In this document: piece by piece, positions 24,186 to 36,386 of the stretch | How positions within the stretch are numbered: position 1 is the first letter of the stretch | Layout: the number at the start of each line of letters is the position of its first letter | Origin: Lunularia cruciata | Taxonomy: Eukaryota > Streptophyta > Marchantiopsida > Lunulariales > Lunulariaceae | Direction of reading: 5' to 3' | Length of the DNA stretch: 64,000 nt | Assembly (NCBI GenBank): GCA_948567375.1 | Contig: OX419757.1 | Span: forward strand, 27,212,732 to 27,276,731 | Notes under the pieces: generated by a model | The model's database searches: none | The model's input: only the letters and a program-made list of their open reading frames with translations | Told to the model about the DNA's origin: nothing | Program-made: the position numbers and the translations under genes

Positions 24186-26306
24186 CCTCTTTCTTTATTT
24201 AATGTTTATGTTTTATAAGTTTATATGAACACAAGGAAATTTGTTCATGTACAAATGTCGATCTTGCTATAGCATGTGCATGCTAGCTAGATGCATATTC
24301 TTGAAATACAATAATAGGATCATGTGTCATCTGCCGATAACTTACGATTTCCAGAAAGAAAGGCAATCATGAAAGTGGCTTTTTACGGCATAAGCTGCAT
24401 GTAAATTGGAACTAACTTCCTCCTGTACCAATTGTAATTGATTCGTTTACTAGGTGTATCACTACGACTACTACTGCTCATGCTGTGACCGTATAGGATT
24501 TATGCATGCCACAAAGAAAGTAACTTTTACAATTAGAACTCATCATACACAATTCCCAGACTCTCTGGAATGACGGCTGGATTGCAAAGGAAAAGTAGAT
24601 GCAACTTGGATGCATTTACAGACGTTTAAATTCGTCGACAGTTTAAATATCTTCTCTCTTTTAGCTATCAAGGTACATCTAGCTGTTCCTTTGCAGGTTT
24701 ACGTAGTTCAGACCTTACTTTGCGATAAAGGGAATAAAGGGGCGATCTATTCCAGAAAAACCTTTCCAGCGATTTTTCTTTCCACTGAATGTGTCAAGAC
24801 AGGAATTATAGCAGCACATTGTATGCGATTCTAAATGAAATACAACAATTATATTTAGTTTTATTTGTTTTCTCGGCGATGCATTCAGAAGGTCTGGATA
24901 TTTAATCAACCTGTACATAGTTCGTGAAGTCAAAATTCAGAACTTCGCTCAAAATTTGGGTTTCGTGACTTCACTTACTTTGCAGATAGTTAGTTCCCCT
25001 TACTTAGGGTCAGTGACTTGGCTGAGTTGAGATTTTGTAATTCAAGTGATCCTTTTTGAGACTCAAGGAGATTAGCTTAGGCTTAAGTGATGGAACTTTA
25101 TCACTCTAGGAAGATGCATTAAATTCAGCAAGTTAGCTAAAGCCAAATTTGAATCATTTGGTTCTAGTCAAAAATGAAATTTTTTATTTCATATATTTCA
25201 TAAGAATTATATAGAAATGACTCAACGATAGTGCAAAATTTTAAATGCCTATATTTATGTACCACAACTCCTCCGCTAATAGTACATTACCTCCAACAAA
25301 TCCATTCATATTTCCTAACAGCGATCATCTGTCCAAAATCCCGGTGAAAAGACTTGGACTATGGATACCCTTATTTGTCGTATTTTTTACGATTTAGAGC
25401 ACCCATGTATGCAGAATTTCGTGCCCAAAAATAATATATGGGCCAATTCTGTCTGATAATCCTCCCTCGCTAATTATTTTCAAGACGGAGTGGAAGTTGT
25501 AGTTCCTTAAATTTCATCTCAATCTTTGTCACACGCCCACTCAATCTCATTGAACTAATCAATAGAAAGCATAATTAAAGAGTATGCAATAGCTAACTAC
25601 TATCTAAGATATCAAGAGGTACCCGTGGATCGCTGAATGTAAATTGGTACTCATTATTTTATAAAAATTGTACAAATATGAATCAGTCGCTATACTGAAT
25701 GATATTTGTATACTCTTATTACTGTTCATAGTTGCACTAAACTATATATATTTATATTTATCATTTAGACAGAAAAATTCTTAGTTTGAATTTAGCTCTA
25801 ACCTTATTGACTATGAAATCTATGGATTATTAGAATGGTTTGCCTGAATATAGAAGAAAACTTGAATTTTAACTAACAGTAAACAAGGTTGCTAATTACA
25901 TGTCTAACACCCATTAGAAATTTGTGTAGAATTTATTGCATTAATTGGTACCAATTAAGAGAAATCATTCTAGACAAATCATTTCAAGCTAAGTCTTTTG
26001 CATCCAAGAAAAGTTTCTCCAAAACATTTTCTACATTAGAAGATGAACTTAAATCTGAAGTTGAATGCAAAAAGCTAGTAAAACATATTATAATGTAAGG
26101 AAAAGGAAAATTATATATTTGATCTATATTCCATTACTAAGGTCATTAATTTTTAATTTGGAAATTTTGAATGTGAATTTTCAAAAATTATGGACCATCA
26201 TAATGCTTTCATTTTTCAGTATATCAATAATAAATTTAATATGTTGATGGAAATCATATAATAAATAATACTAAAATTATTATTTTATTATTATTATTTA
26301 TTTTAG
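24186..26306. other. No recognised gene
   Basis: AT-rich sequence with no supported coding potential, RNA gene or repeat family. Confidence 0.5.
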
Positions 26307-26889
26307 AAAAAATCCGAAATAACAAGTAAATTATAATAAAATATCATTTACAATAATTGTACTTATGCATGACACCTCTCCCTATAGTGTGGTGCCTTTT
26401 GAGCCATAGAGTTCAGACTTTAGCCGATACCGAAACTCCTTCAGGCCGAGCCGGCCCGGGTGTTGATGATGCAAAAGCAATAGGGATTTTCAGAAATAGT
26501 TTTGACCGATATCTACGGGATAAATAAAAACTTTGTAATTAATTTTAAGAACTCTGTAATGAGATGACGTGCTAATAAATGCTTCATAAATTGTAAAAAT
26601 CCAAAATAACAAGTAAATAATAATAAAATATCACTTAACAATAATTATACTTATGCATTACACCTCTCCCTATAGTGTGGTACCTTTTGAGCCATAGAGT
26701 TTGGACTTTAGCCTATACTAGAGCTCCTTCAGGCCGAGCCGGGCCGGGTGCTGATGACGCAAAAGCAATAGGGGTTTTCAAAAATAGTTTTGACTGATGT
26801 ATAAGGGATAAATAACAAACTTCGTAACTAATTCTAGTGAACTCTGTAAGGAGATGACTCGCTAATAAATGAATACTTCATAAATTGTT
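26307..26889. repeat. 288-bp tandem duplication
   Basis: Two units start near 26307 and 26595 and end 'ttcataaattgt'. They share long blocks, such as 'cacctctccctatagtgtgg' and 'ccttcaggccgagccgg', with scattered mismatches and small indels. Confidence 0.85.
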
Positions 26890-27344
26890 TTACGGTATAT
26901 CACATGCAATTTGCATTCATTTACAAAAATCAGACACTATATTATGGATGTTTAGTATTGCCTTAGTGAAATAAATGATTGTCAAAAGAGATGATGTACC
27001 TTCTTGAGAGAGTTGCCAGGTTTTTTTGGTGTGTGATTCTTAGAGTGAGATTTATGAAATTTTTTGGCGGATCCAAAATGTTGCTCTCAACTATTCAAAT
27101 TCAAATTCACCATGCTACAAATGCAAATCTTGTCATTAAACTAAACATGTGTGTTTTGTAGTTTTGCATTGGTGTGGTGGTTCATTTCCATAGATTAGTG
27201 CGGTGAGGGAGATAGCGTGAGTTATGGAAAATAATTTGCACCGTCTTGCGGCAACTAAGAAATTCATTGGAGGTGAAGGAATTTTACTCCAAAACTGAAT
27301 TTTTTTTTAGCAAAAACTTGATTGCAATGCAAGCTCACATTTAG

Positions 27345-27750
27345 ATGAAAAATTGGGTGCTATCAAGCAGCTACCAGCGGCAACGAGCGACTACCAATGG
27401 CAAGAAGTGGCTTCAGGCAGCAACGAGCGGCTACGGGTGCCAACAAGCTTCAAGCTTTGGGCACCAACAAGCGGTTATGTGCGGCTACGAGCGCCTACGG
27501 GCAGCTATGGACGGCTACAAGCAGCACAAGCAATTACGAGTTACGACGAGCAGCAACAATCAACAATGAGCAAAATCCCATTTAATCTTAAATTAACACA
27601 TTAATGAGAGGCTAGCAATGGCAACAAGTAAGTACGAGCGGCGGCTATAGGCACTATAGAGCGGTTACGAGCAATGACGGGCAGTGACAAGCATTGACGA
27701 GCAACAATGAGCAAAATTTCATTTAATCCTAAATTAACACATAACACCCG
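27345..27750. repeat. Degenerate GAGCGGCTAC-type minisatellite
   Basis: Short variants of 'aacgagcggctacg' recur from 27345 to 27700. Embedded is a longer direct repeat, 'caacaatgagcaaaat' with ~45 following bases, at 27561 and 27702. Open frames in three registers here give only Gln/Ala/Ser/Thr-rich peptides, which come from the repeat. Confidence 0.75.
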
Positions 27751-27764
27751 GTGGCAACCGGCGT

Positions 27765-28060
27765 ATACCATATTCACCCTAAACCAGTCACTTTATTAAC
27801 CCTATTATGTAATTAATGCATTATGGGGTGAGAACTGAAAACTCCATATCCCTTCTTTTCTACTAACCATCTCTTATGGAGTTTGCTAATAATAAAGAAC
27901 ATGGCCAGAACTATACCATATTCACCCTAAACCAGTCACTTTATTAACCCTATTATGTAATTAATGCATTATGGGGTGAGAACTGAAAACTCCATATCCC
28001 TTCTTTTCTACTAACCATCTCTTATGGAGTTTGCTAATAATAAAGAACTTGGCCAGAACT
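27765..28060. repeat. 148-bp near-identical tandem duplication
   Basis: Units 27765-27912 and 27913-28060 differ, as I read them, at a single base (aacatggcc versus aacttggcc). This is the least diverged repeat pair in the window. Confidence 0.95.
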
Positions 28061-31000
28061 CCGTAGTAAGACTCTTTCTTCCTCACGCGCGTGCCCCTAC
28101 CGATTTAGTCAACGCGTCAAACTAATTTATATGAAAATATACTGAACTTCGTAAAACTATTACTAAACCCTCCTAATGTGCACCAATAATTGGAGACTTG
28201 ATTACTTATACAAGAATGAAATGAAATTTGTTAATTATAACAATTTGTCTAGAAAAGGTAATAGATCATTAACAAATTATTATTCAAGGTTGATTACTTA
28301 CACAAGGCTCGATGTGTGGAGCGCAGCGCCGTCAGATCCGTCGGCCCATTTGCCCCATATTATGAGGGAGCATCCATCTGTTGGCAATTGGTGGATAATT
28401 AAGCAGACGCCAAATTGGACACAAACGGAGTAGATACTGTGAAGTTTTGAAGGGAGGCTACCGCGTAGGACAACAAGAATCATGGAAGATCATCAAACTT
28501 TGCAAGGAAAAGAAAAATTTTAGAAGGTAAAATGGAGTTAATTCTCATTAATATCGATAAGAGAAATCTGCCCTATAACTCCTAAGATATGCTTCAGTTG
28601 CGGCTGCGGCATTCCCTGGACTTCAATAGTAATCCTAGCAGCTTTAAATTTTGATGAATTTCGTTAAAAATATTATAATAAATATGCAGACGAATTCAAA
28701 AACAGTTTTCTGGAAACTCCAGTTTCCCGTTAGTGTGGTAATTATTATTATGGAAAATTAAGGCTGAAAGACACACCTTGTCCAGATTCTGTTTACGCTG
28801 GTCCTTGATACACACAATGGCCGGGAAACAAGAACCCTGGGGGACTGTCCGAAGGGCTCCGGCTGTGCTTTCCAGTCGCGGCGACGCTGATCCCTCACTA
28901 CGAAGAAGGGGCAAGTTACTACAACTTGCAGAGAGCCTGTTATAAATGATGAGACTCTTTTTCTAAAAGTTTAACATCTAGTTCCATAGTTAATCTACAT
29001 AAAATAACCTTAAAGTGTTTGGTTAACGTATTATTATTATATTCAACACTTTTATACGACAAGAGGTAGCAAATACTCCACATTTCCGACATCATGGTAC
29101 TTCTATTTCCATAAAGTATGGTAAGACTCTTTGGATAATATCAGGAGTGGCATATAAGGCAAGGGATCTTGTTGAAAAATAAATAAATAAATTCTTAACG
29201 CTTGTATTATAAGAGGAACATGAAAGAAAACCAAATTATTGTGCATATAATATGTGATAAATAAGATTCATAATTATAAATAGAGAATAGAGAAATAAAG
29301 AAGAAAGATGTTTTAAAGAAGAATACAATGTTCAAGCATCCAACTTCTCAACATTAATTCATCTTCTATTCGAAAAAGAAATCTCTCAAGGTTTTCTAAT
29401 AGAATTAAGCAAATTTTGTGAAAGTACTCAAAACAATCAATGCTTTAAGAGGGATGTAAAATGGTTCAAAATGAGAACTATATAGTTCAAAGCATTTTAC
29501 TTTAATTTTTTATATCTAGATGCTAAGTTCAAAAAAATAGATGGGCATTACTAAATTTATTATGCATAATTTGATTGCTTTGGAAATTAATTATAGCATC
29601 TAATGCCATAGTAATTTTAATTATGTGGATATTTTATCATACTATTCCAAAAAATTTCATTTTTTATTGACTAGTAATGTACTAGTAGACATGAATTTCA
29701 TTCCTTATTAAATAAAAATATAATGTATTGGATTTATGAGTATATGATAAAAAAGATGTGCAACTTTGGGTTTTGTTTTGTTTTGTATTTGTTCCAATGT
29801 AATATATGGACATTTGAAATCAAGAAAAACTTCTTAGCAAAAAGAAGAAAAGTTATAAAAAGATCTATAATGTAATAAAGTTTTAGTGTATGTGTCTAAA
29901 GAGAAAGTGAAGTTATGCATGCAAACTCTACTAGTTTATCAATGGACATGTATCCTATAAGAAAATAAAATTCAATCTGGAAACATAAGAATTTTTTTAT
30001 TAAATATTACAAGCCAAGAACAGAGATTCACTTTATGTATACAAAACCTTTTGGTTTATCATTAAATGTTTTTCTTATGAGAAAATCACATTCATTATAG
30101 AAATTCTAAGAAATATCAAGAAACATATTATAGACCAAAAATAGAGAATAATAATATAGGTGAAAACCTGTTATTTTTCACTATATGATTTTCCTAAAGG
30201 ATAATATATTTCAATTTTGAAATCCAAAATAAAAAATGTTATGATCTATTGTAGGTAAAAATAGAAATAGATATTTTATTTGCAAACCTTGATTTGATAA
30301 AAAAAAAGAAAAAAGATTGTACCTTGATTGTAAATGTCTCATCTATATATTTAAACAAACTAGCTTTATGGAAGTACAAACCTTAATTAAGAAATTATTT
30401 GTTTTCTAGTTTTTGGGGGTTTTTAGAGGTTCATAACTCTTGTTTGATTAACTTCCCTTATTGATTGAGTTTGCAATTTGCTAGTAGTTAAGCTTGCAAG
30501 TACAAAAACCTTGTCCTTGATATCATTGCAAGGTGAAGTTTTAAGTTAACTCCTTATAAGAAAAAAAATCAAAGGCAATCAATATCAATTTTGATATATC
30601 TAATACTTATCTCTTGATTATCATATATCATATCTTTCAACTTTTATGGAAAGCATGGATCAACAAAATTTTGAGGATTATATATTACTATCATCAAAAT
30701 AAAATTTAACATCCACTAACTTTGCAATCCAAAATGTCATCTCTATTAGATCATATTTTACAACCATATACATTAACATATCGCTAATTGATTTCTTGAA
30801 GTGACAAAGATCATAGCTTAATCTTGATAGATTTGCATTCATATTTGAGATGAAATTTAACAACAAACCTTCCAAACATGATTAAACAATCTCTTTCATA
30901 TTAGAAAAGTGTTCTTATATCTAAAGACTTGTGATATACACAAAATATATACTTGTGAGTACTTGAAGTATATTTGTAAAGAGAAATATTGGAACTTCTT

Positions 31001-31083
31001 CATTTCTTCTTTATCTTATTAGTGTCATATGAATTGCTAAAATGTGAGTTTATGCCATGCACTTGTTGTGCACTAGTGGTATA
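28061..31083. other. No recognised gene; AT-rich
   Basis: A weak LINE-tail-like inverted fragment lies near 28443-28490. CpG-retaining patches occur at 28310-28470 and 28600-28910. From 29000 the sequence is strongly AT-rich with no gene. Confidence 0.5.
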
Positions 31084-31193
31084 TGTTGTGCAAATATACA
31101 TCATTACACAATATACATTAGTGTCAACATCATACACTATAGAAATACAACTCATATAAGAAGTCAAGCACATAAACTCCAAAGTGCCACAAT
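31084..31193 (-). repeat. Family A repeat B (outer, copy 2)
   Basis: Matches B2 of copy 1. Here it is followed by ~85 bases resembling the sequence next to B1 (38085-38160, polypurine-tract side), so this end has been rearranged. Confidence 0.65.
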
Positions 31194-31295
31194 TTCTCCC
31201 CTAGTTTGTGGTTAGGTCTTCTTAACTCTAGATAGCTATCTACTCTAGGTATATGATATACCTTATGGTGGACATATCCCATCAAGCATAACTTA

Positions 31296-31614
31296 GATTC
31301 TCTTAGGTTGAATGAGTATGGCTTGACAATGTGATCAATGCTTGTTTGCAATTTATATTAAGTATTGAATGCTCATATTTGAGAGCTGATCTAAGTTTGG
31401 ATCGACTTGTTATCCTACATTAACTATCTAACTATTGATTGCAATAACATTAACTATTGATTGACTATCTTGCACCCATTTTACCCACTTCTTCTATGTG
31501 ATCAGTGGATCAAAACTCAAATCAAGTCTCAAATTTTAGCATTCAATATTCAGTATAAATTGCCAATAGGCTCTTATCACATTGTCAAGCTACACCCACT
31601 CTAGCTAAGAGAAT
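31296..31614. repeat. Large inverted duplication within family A terminal repeat
   Basis: Arms 31296-31406 and 31505-31614 are reverse complements over ~110 bp with roughly four-fifths identity (for example 'gcttgacaatgtgat' and 'gcaatttata'). A 98-base spacer separates them. Confidence 0.8.
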
Positions 31615-31923
31615 TCAGGTGATGTTTGTCGGTCTATATCCATCATAGCTAGGAGCTCAAAGGCTCAACATAGAAGAGGTGAGCTCTTTGGTGCTACACT
31701 TTGAGGTATACCCCTTTAGAGCGGTCAAGAATCTAGCGTAATTGCACATGTGATGGTACATCTGATATTGCAAACTATTGCTCAATGATGAGATCAATCA
31801 ACCTAATACCATATGTAGCTACCACTAAGTAGTCCTTGAGCAACTATTGATAACATGATGACCGCCAAAAACTATCACTCTAGGATCCTAGCAAACTAGC
31901 TTTGATGTTAGAATTGTCATAAC
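31500..31923 (-). repeat. Family A terminal repeat A2 (copy 2)
   Basis: Aligns with 37529-37976; shared blocks include 'caagctacacccact' and 'gagctcttt'. Its first bases also form the second arm of the inverted duplication. Confidence 0.7.
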
Positions 31924-31925
31924 CA

Positions 31926-32020
31926 TTGTCATGCAAAACATACATTGATGTCAAAATTATACATTATACAAGCATAGCTCTTATAAGAAGTCACACACAC
32001 AAACTTCAAAGCACCACAAT
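31926..32020 (-). repeat. Family A repeat B1 (copy 2)
   Basis: Immediately follows A2, as in copy 1, and ends 'gcaccacaat' next to the C-rich complement of the polypurine tract (32021-32030). The B1-A2 adjacency in two independent copies shows it is a family trait. Confidence 0.7.
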
Positions 32021-32187
32021 TGCCCCCCAGTTGGCAATTAGGTCCTTCTAATTGTAGATAGCCATCTACTTTAGATATGTGATATGCCCGATGCTGAGCA
32101 AAGATTAGAAAGCCGGGTGCTATTGAGCCCCATCATAAGTCACTTGTCTACAATCTACAACACATAAAGAGTGAACTAGCTAAGGTA

Positions 32188-32590
32188 TTAAGTACATCAA
32201 GGACATAGCCAATGCCCTTGCAGAATCACCATGAGAAGAGGAGTCAAACATGCCATATTTCATCCTCCCAAATAGCTATCATACACTAACATAGTAGCAA
32301 CTCCACCAAAAGAGCCACAGAGCATATACCACAATCCTACATGTATAATTTCCAAGCTTGGGTCCATTGTGCCATCAATGTTTAGAAAGTTTTATGGTCC
32401 ACAACTTTTCACATGATCTTTCCAAACAACACCATCATATTTTGTCAACATAAGGACTCCAAAAGGCAAAACCTCATGCACTCTCAAGATAATATGGCTT
32501 GTAGTTACATCAAGAGTTGATGATGCAATGCATTGTAGATATATATAATCACTTGGATGGAACCAATGGATTGGGGATCTATAACTAGCT
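32188..32590 (-). pseudogene. Family A integrase C-terminus with PHD finger (copy 2)
   Basis: The minus-strand translation gives 'HPSDYIYLQ', 'LRVHEVLPFGVL' and 'VVWKDHVKSC', then, in a shifted frame, a PHD finger. The finger keeps 'MLCGSFGG' and 'HWLCP' but has lost several zinc ligands (Cys to Tyr, His to Asn) and carries stops. A TAA at 32188-32190 ends the frame two codons after the PHD. Element C inserted at 32590/32591, exactly within the integrase C-terminal region. Presence of the PHD here and in copy 1 shows it belongs to the family. Confidence 0.75.
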
Positions 32591-33120
32591 TGTAAAAGAC
32601 CGAGATTGAGACCAAGGAGAAAAATAAGAGAATGGAAGATCACATTGGGACATTTGAGTGTGTGAAACTCCAAATGCCTAGCATGAGCTTTGGCTTTGGT
32701 ATTTATAGAGAGCATACAAAGCTCTTGAGAAGCTTCTCAAGAAGCTTCCTTGAGCCGCTTTCTTGGAGTGCAAGCCAAGTTAACCAAGAAGCTTCCTTCA
32801 AGAAGCCACTTACTTGGTGTGCAAGCTAAGCTAGTTGGAATCTTCTAGAAGCTACCCACTTTGAAGCTTCAAGAAGCTTCCTTCAAGAAGCCGCTTACTT
32901 GGTGTGCAAGCTAAGCTAGTTGGAATCTTCTAGAAGCTACCCACTTTGAAGCTTCAAGAAGCTTCCTTCTAGAAGCTATCTACTTGAGGTGCAAGCTAAG
33001 CTAGTGAAGAAGCTTCCCCAGAAGCTTCCTAGATGCTTTTGGAATATTCTAGGCAACTTTGACCTATTTGCTACTTTGTTAGCCTTGACTAACTTCATCA
33101 CTAAACTCCCTATTGTTACA
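32591..33120 (-). repeat. 3' LTR of element C
   Basis: 530 bp, longer than its partner because an 85-bp block (starting 32791 and 32876, third partial at 32961) is tandemly repeated. Confidence 0.9.
32791..32990. repeat. 85-bp tandem repeat in C 3' LTR
   Basis: Two near-perfect units plus a partial third, rich in 'aagcttc' (HindIII-like) motifs. The 5' LTR has only one diverged counterpart, so the expansion came after or during insertion. Confidence 0.9.
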
Positions 33121-33369
33121 TATTCCCCCACCGCTAGTTGGTGACGTCCTCATTTCCATTGAAGCTTCAAACTCCTAGAAGGTCATTTTTGCATTTTGTA
33201 GATGAGAAAGAAACTCCAAGTGGCATCATGCATGGGATACCCTTTCTAGATGACTTTATACTCCGTATGTTGTTGATGGCCTCATCTAATGTAATAACGT
33301 GCAAGGATCCAATCAACTTCAAACTCTTCATAATCAATTGATAGGGATAAGAGAAAGAGGAGGTTGGAC
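33121..33369 (-). pseudogene. Element C polypurine tract and pol C-terminal remnant
   Basis: The minus strand reads GCGGTGGGGGAATA just before the 3' LTR, a good polypurine tract. Upstream codons are broken; fragments such as 'LDEAINNI' and 'FEASMEMRTSPTSGG' are where plant gypsy elements of this type carry a chromodomain, but I cannot confirm one. Confidence 0.55.
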
Positions 33370-33841
33370 TGTGAGCCGGCCTGTCTCTCACTCAAGATGA
33401 ACCTCTGATGGCTATTATGGTAGCGCACCATGGACTAAGAAGGCAAGGAACCCCAACTCCATCATACTCCTCCAAGGCTAACACTCCAAGACTCAAGACA
33501 TTGCTCACTAGATAATTCAATGAGAGAGAGATAGTTGCAAATGAAAGGATGATGAGTGCCTCCTCACCTCTTGCTTATATACTTGTGAAATAATTACGTA
33601 CCAAAGTTATTAATTACTATAGTAACTCAAGTTACTAGACTAAGAGTCAAGTAAAGTCAAAACGTAGAAAGGAATATCCATTCATATGGGCATATTCCCC
33701 TAACTTTAGCTATGAATAACTTTAGCTAACCATGACTAATATAGAACCATCCTTTGTCTCTATATAAATAATATCTCTTAAGTACTTGTAATACCAAGCT
33801 AAATATCACAATACCACACACATGCACAAATGGGTGCTACA
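33370..33841 (-). repeat. 3' LTR of element B (internally deleted)
   Basis: 472 bp. Relative to the 693-bp copy at 12785-13477 it lacks a ~220-bp internal block. A polypurine tract (minus strand GTCCGGGGGTAAA) adjoins it at 33842-33855. Confidence 0.85.
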
Positions 33842-33889
33842 TTTACCCCCGGACTAAGTTTTCACTTTGTCCTCAAAGTGAAGGTCTCT

Positions 33890-35157
33890 CTACCTTCTAT
33901 GGTACATCTTCAACTTATCATGGTCAATCCTATCAAAGTATCTTCCTCCCAACTCCTTGAGATCATAGGTGTAATTTCCCCACACCTTCTCCACTATGAA
34001 AGGTCCAAAGTACTTAGGCAAAAACTTCTTTTGCACTCTCTTGAATCGAATGGAATCAAACAAGATTACCCAATCACCTTCTTTGAAAGTCTCCACCTTC
34101 TTCTTGCCTTGCCTCTTGTCATAGCTCTCCTTTTGTTTCCTTTGGGATTGCTCCACTTGAACCATAGCAACTGCTCTTACCTCTTCTAACTCCATGAGTT
34201 GATCCTTCCTTGACTTCTATGCATCACCTCCTTTTGCTTTCTTCAATCTCCTATGAATGCTTTGGAGGTAGGAAGATCAAAGTGAATAAGTAAGGTAGAC
34301 TCAATACCATACAACAATTGAAATGCAGAATATCTAGTGGAAGTCTTCATGGTTGTCCTATACTCCCACAAAACTGCATGAATCCTCTTGTCCCAATGAT
34401 GTTTAGCCCCCTCCATTTCTGCATCTTTGGCCAACATCATGCACAAGGTCTGATTGGTTCTCTCTGCCAAGCCATTGGAATTTGGCTTATAAGATATAGT
34501 TACTCTATGTATGATAGAGAAATGTTGTAGCATGCATGGCTGTAGTAATGCTTCATGTAAACTCTCCTCCTCTATCAAAAACCAACTCCAAAGGGCATCC
34601 AAACCTAATGATAATGCATTCATAAAGAAATCTACCCACTTCATCTTCATTCTTGTCCCTCAATGGTCTAGCCTCTTGGTAAGGTAATCAGTAACTACCA
34701 CAATGTACCGATTGTTCCTTGGGGTTCTACTGAGAGGACCTACAAAATCAATTCCCCACTTCTCAAAAGGTCCTAGCAATGGAATTGATCTAAGTGGTGG
34801 AGTGGATGTAGACTTTCTAGGAAAAGCTTGACAAACATGAAAAGTTTTGCAATAATCAAGACAATCCTTGAAAATCCCTCTCCAATGGTAACCTACATCT
34901 AGAATCTTGAAAGCAGTCACCTTTCTTGCAAAGTGTCCTCCACATACTAAACCTTCATGAAGCTCCTTTATTAGTAGGATAGACTCTTCCTTATCCACTA
35001 CTCTTTGAAGTAGACCATCTGCTCCTTGGTGAAAAAGAATATCCTCCACCATTGTGTAAGGTCTAGATCTTGCTGCAAGGGTCTTCCTCTCCCTAGCATG
35101 CATCCCTTCTGGATAGTTACCTCTTGTCACAAAATCCACAATCTCCTTGTACTCCAT
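33890..35157 (-). pseudogene. Element B integrase
   Basis: Integrase would insert the cDNA. The N-terminal part (35157-34660) holds the zinc-binding His residues and 'HVCQ', then 'WGIDFVGPL' with the first catalytic Asp. A stop and frameshift follow. The middle Asp survives only in another frame (~34590, 'ELVFDRGGEF'), and 'NSNGLAERTNQ' (~34470) carries the catalytic Glu. The C-terminal segment (34195-33890) shows 'KYFGPFIVEKV', the GPY/F module typical of gypsy integrases, and ends 'KMYHRR' before a stop. At least three lesions separate the pieces. Confidence 0.85.
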
Positions 35158-35501
35158 TGGAACTCTTGAGTGATTGAGATTGTCATGAGTTCCTCATCCG
35201 GGAAGGAATCATCCACTGGCTCATCTCCATCATGATCATAGGCTCTAGATAACAAATCAACATTTGCATGTTTCTTTCCTGGCCTATCCTCAATGGTGTA
35301 GTCATACTCAGATAAGAGTATCATCCACCTTGCTTGTCTCCCTTCCACATTTTGCTTGTTGAAGATGTACTTCAAAGCCTTGTGATCCGTGACAATGGTA
35401 GATTTCCCTCCAATCAAGTAGTGTCTAAACTTCTTGAGACCAAAGATCACTACCAACCCTTCTCTCTCCATGATAGAGTAGTTCTTCTTTGCTAAAACCA
35501 T
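35127..35501 (-). pseudogene. Element B RNase H
   Basis: Continues from the RT across a single in-frame stop (35502-35504). Motifs 'YSIMEREGL' (Glu), 'TIVTDHKALKYIF' (Asp) and 'HANVDLLSRA' (last Asp) are the RNase H active site, which degrades the RNA of the RNA/DNA hybrid. A frameshift near 35140 leads into integrase. Confidence 0.9.
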
Positions 35502-36386
35502 CTACCTACTAGCATAAGCTATTGGATGATCATGCCCATCTTGGTCTAATTGACTAAGAGTGCATCCTATAGCTACATTAGAAGCATCAGTGTAGAGGAT
35601 GAAAGGCTTACTCCAATCAGGTTTAGCAAGAATTGGAGCTACAACAAGGGATTGCTTGAGCTCCTCAAAATCTTTGAGAGCTTCCTTGTTCTCCAAAATC
35701 ACCATGTAATCTACACCCTTCTTCATGTAGAGGGTCAATGCATAAGCCTTGTTGGAAAATGAGAAGATGAACCTCCTATAGTATCCAACCATCCCCAAGA
35801 ATTGGTGTAACTTTGTCAAGCTTGAAGGGAATGGAAGGTCTGAGATTTTCCTCACCTTCTTAGGATCAATTGCTATTCCATCCTTGGAGATGATGTGCCC
35901 CAAAAGTAGACCTTCTTCACATCCAAAAATGCACTTCTCTGGGTTGAGTGATGCATTTGCCTCATCCAAGCATTGCAAGACTTTGATTAGGTGCTCAAAG
36001 TGCTCCTCCTTGCTCCCATAGACACAAAAGTCATCAATGAAGTCTCTCATAAATTTCCCAATGAAAGGTTCAAATACCTTGTTCATGAACCGTTGGAATG
36101 TGGCTGGAGCATTGCAAAGCCTAAAAGGCATGACCTTGAAAGTGTAAGTTCTCCAAGGTGTGGTGAATGTGGTGAGTTGTTGATGCTCTGGTGCAATCTT
36201 GATTTGGTTATATCCACTATAACCATCTCCAAAACTGTACCTCTCATGACCTGCAACCTCTTCCAAGATCTCATCAATGAATGGCAATGAGTAGTAGTCC
36301 TTCTTGGTAACAGCATTGAGCTTCTTGTAATCCACACATACCCGAATCTTGCCATTCTTTTTCTTCACAATGACAATTGGAGACAC
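35502..36386 (-). pseudogene. Element B reverse transcriptase
   Basis: An open stretch of 294 codons copies RNA to DNA. 'KNGKIRVCVDYKKLN' lies at residues 10-24. 'FGDGYSGYNQI' (residues 62-72) holds the first catalytic Asp in a variant FxD context. 'FRLCNAPATFQR' (88-99) has Arg where Gly is usual. 'FIDDFCVYG' (116-124) is the YxDD box. 'LGHIISKDGI' and 'FLGMVGYYRRF' are connection motifs, and 'LYTDASNVAIG' begins RNase H. It ends at a stop just before the RNase H segment. The upstream pol segment 36686-36387 ends at a stop in the linker. Confidence 0.92.

Noticed and set aside
27345..27604. Three overlapping open frames as genes
   Set aside because: They are different registers of one minisatellite giving Gln/Ala/Thr-rich peptides.
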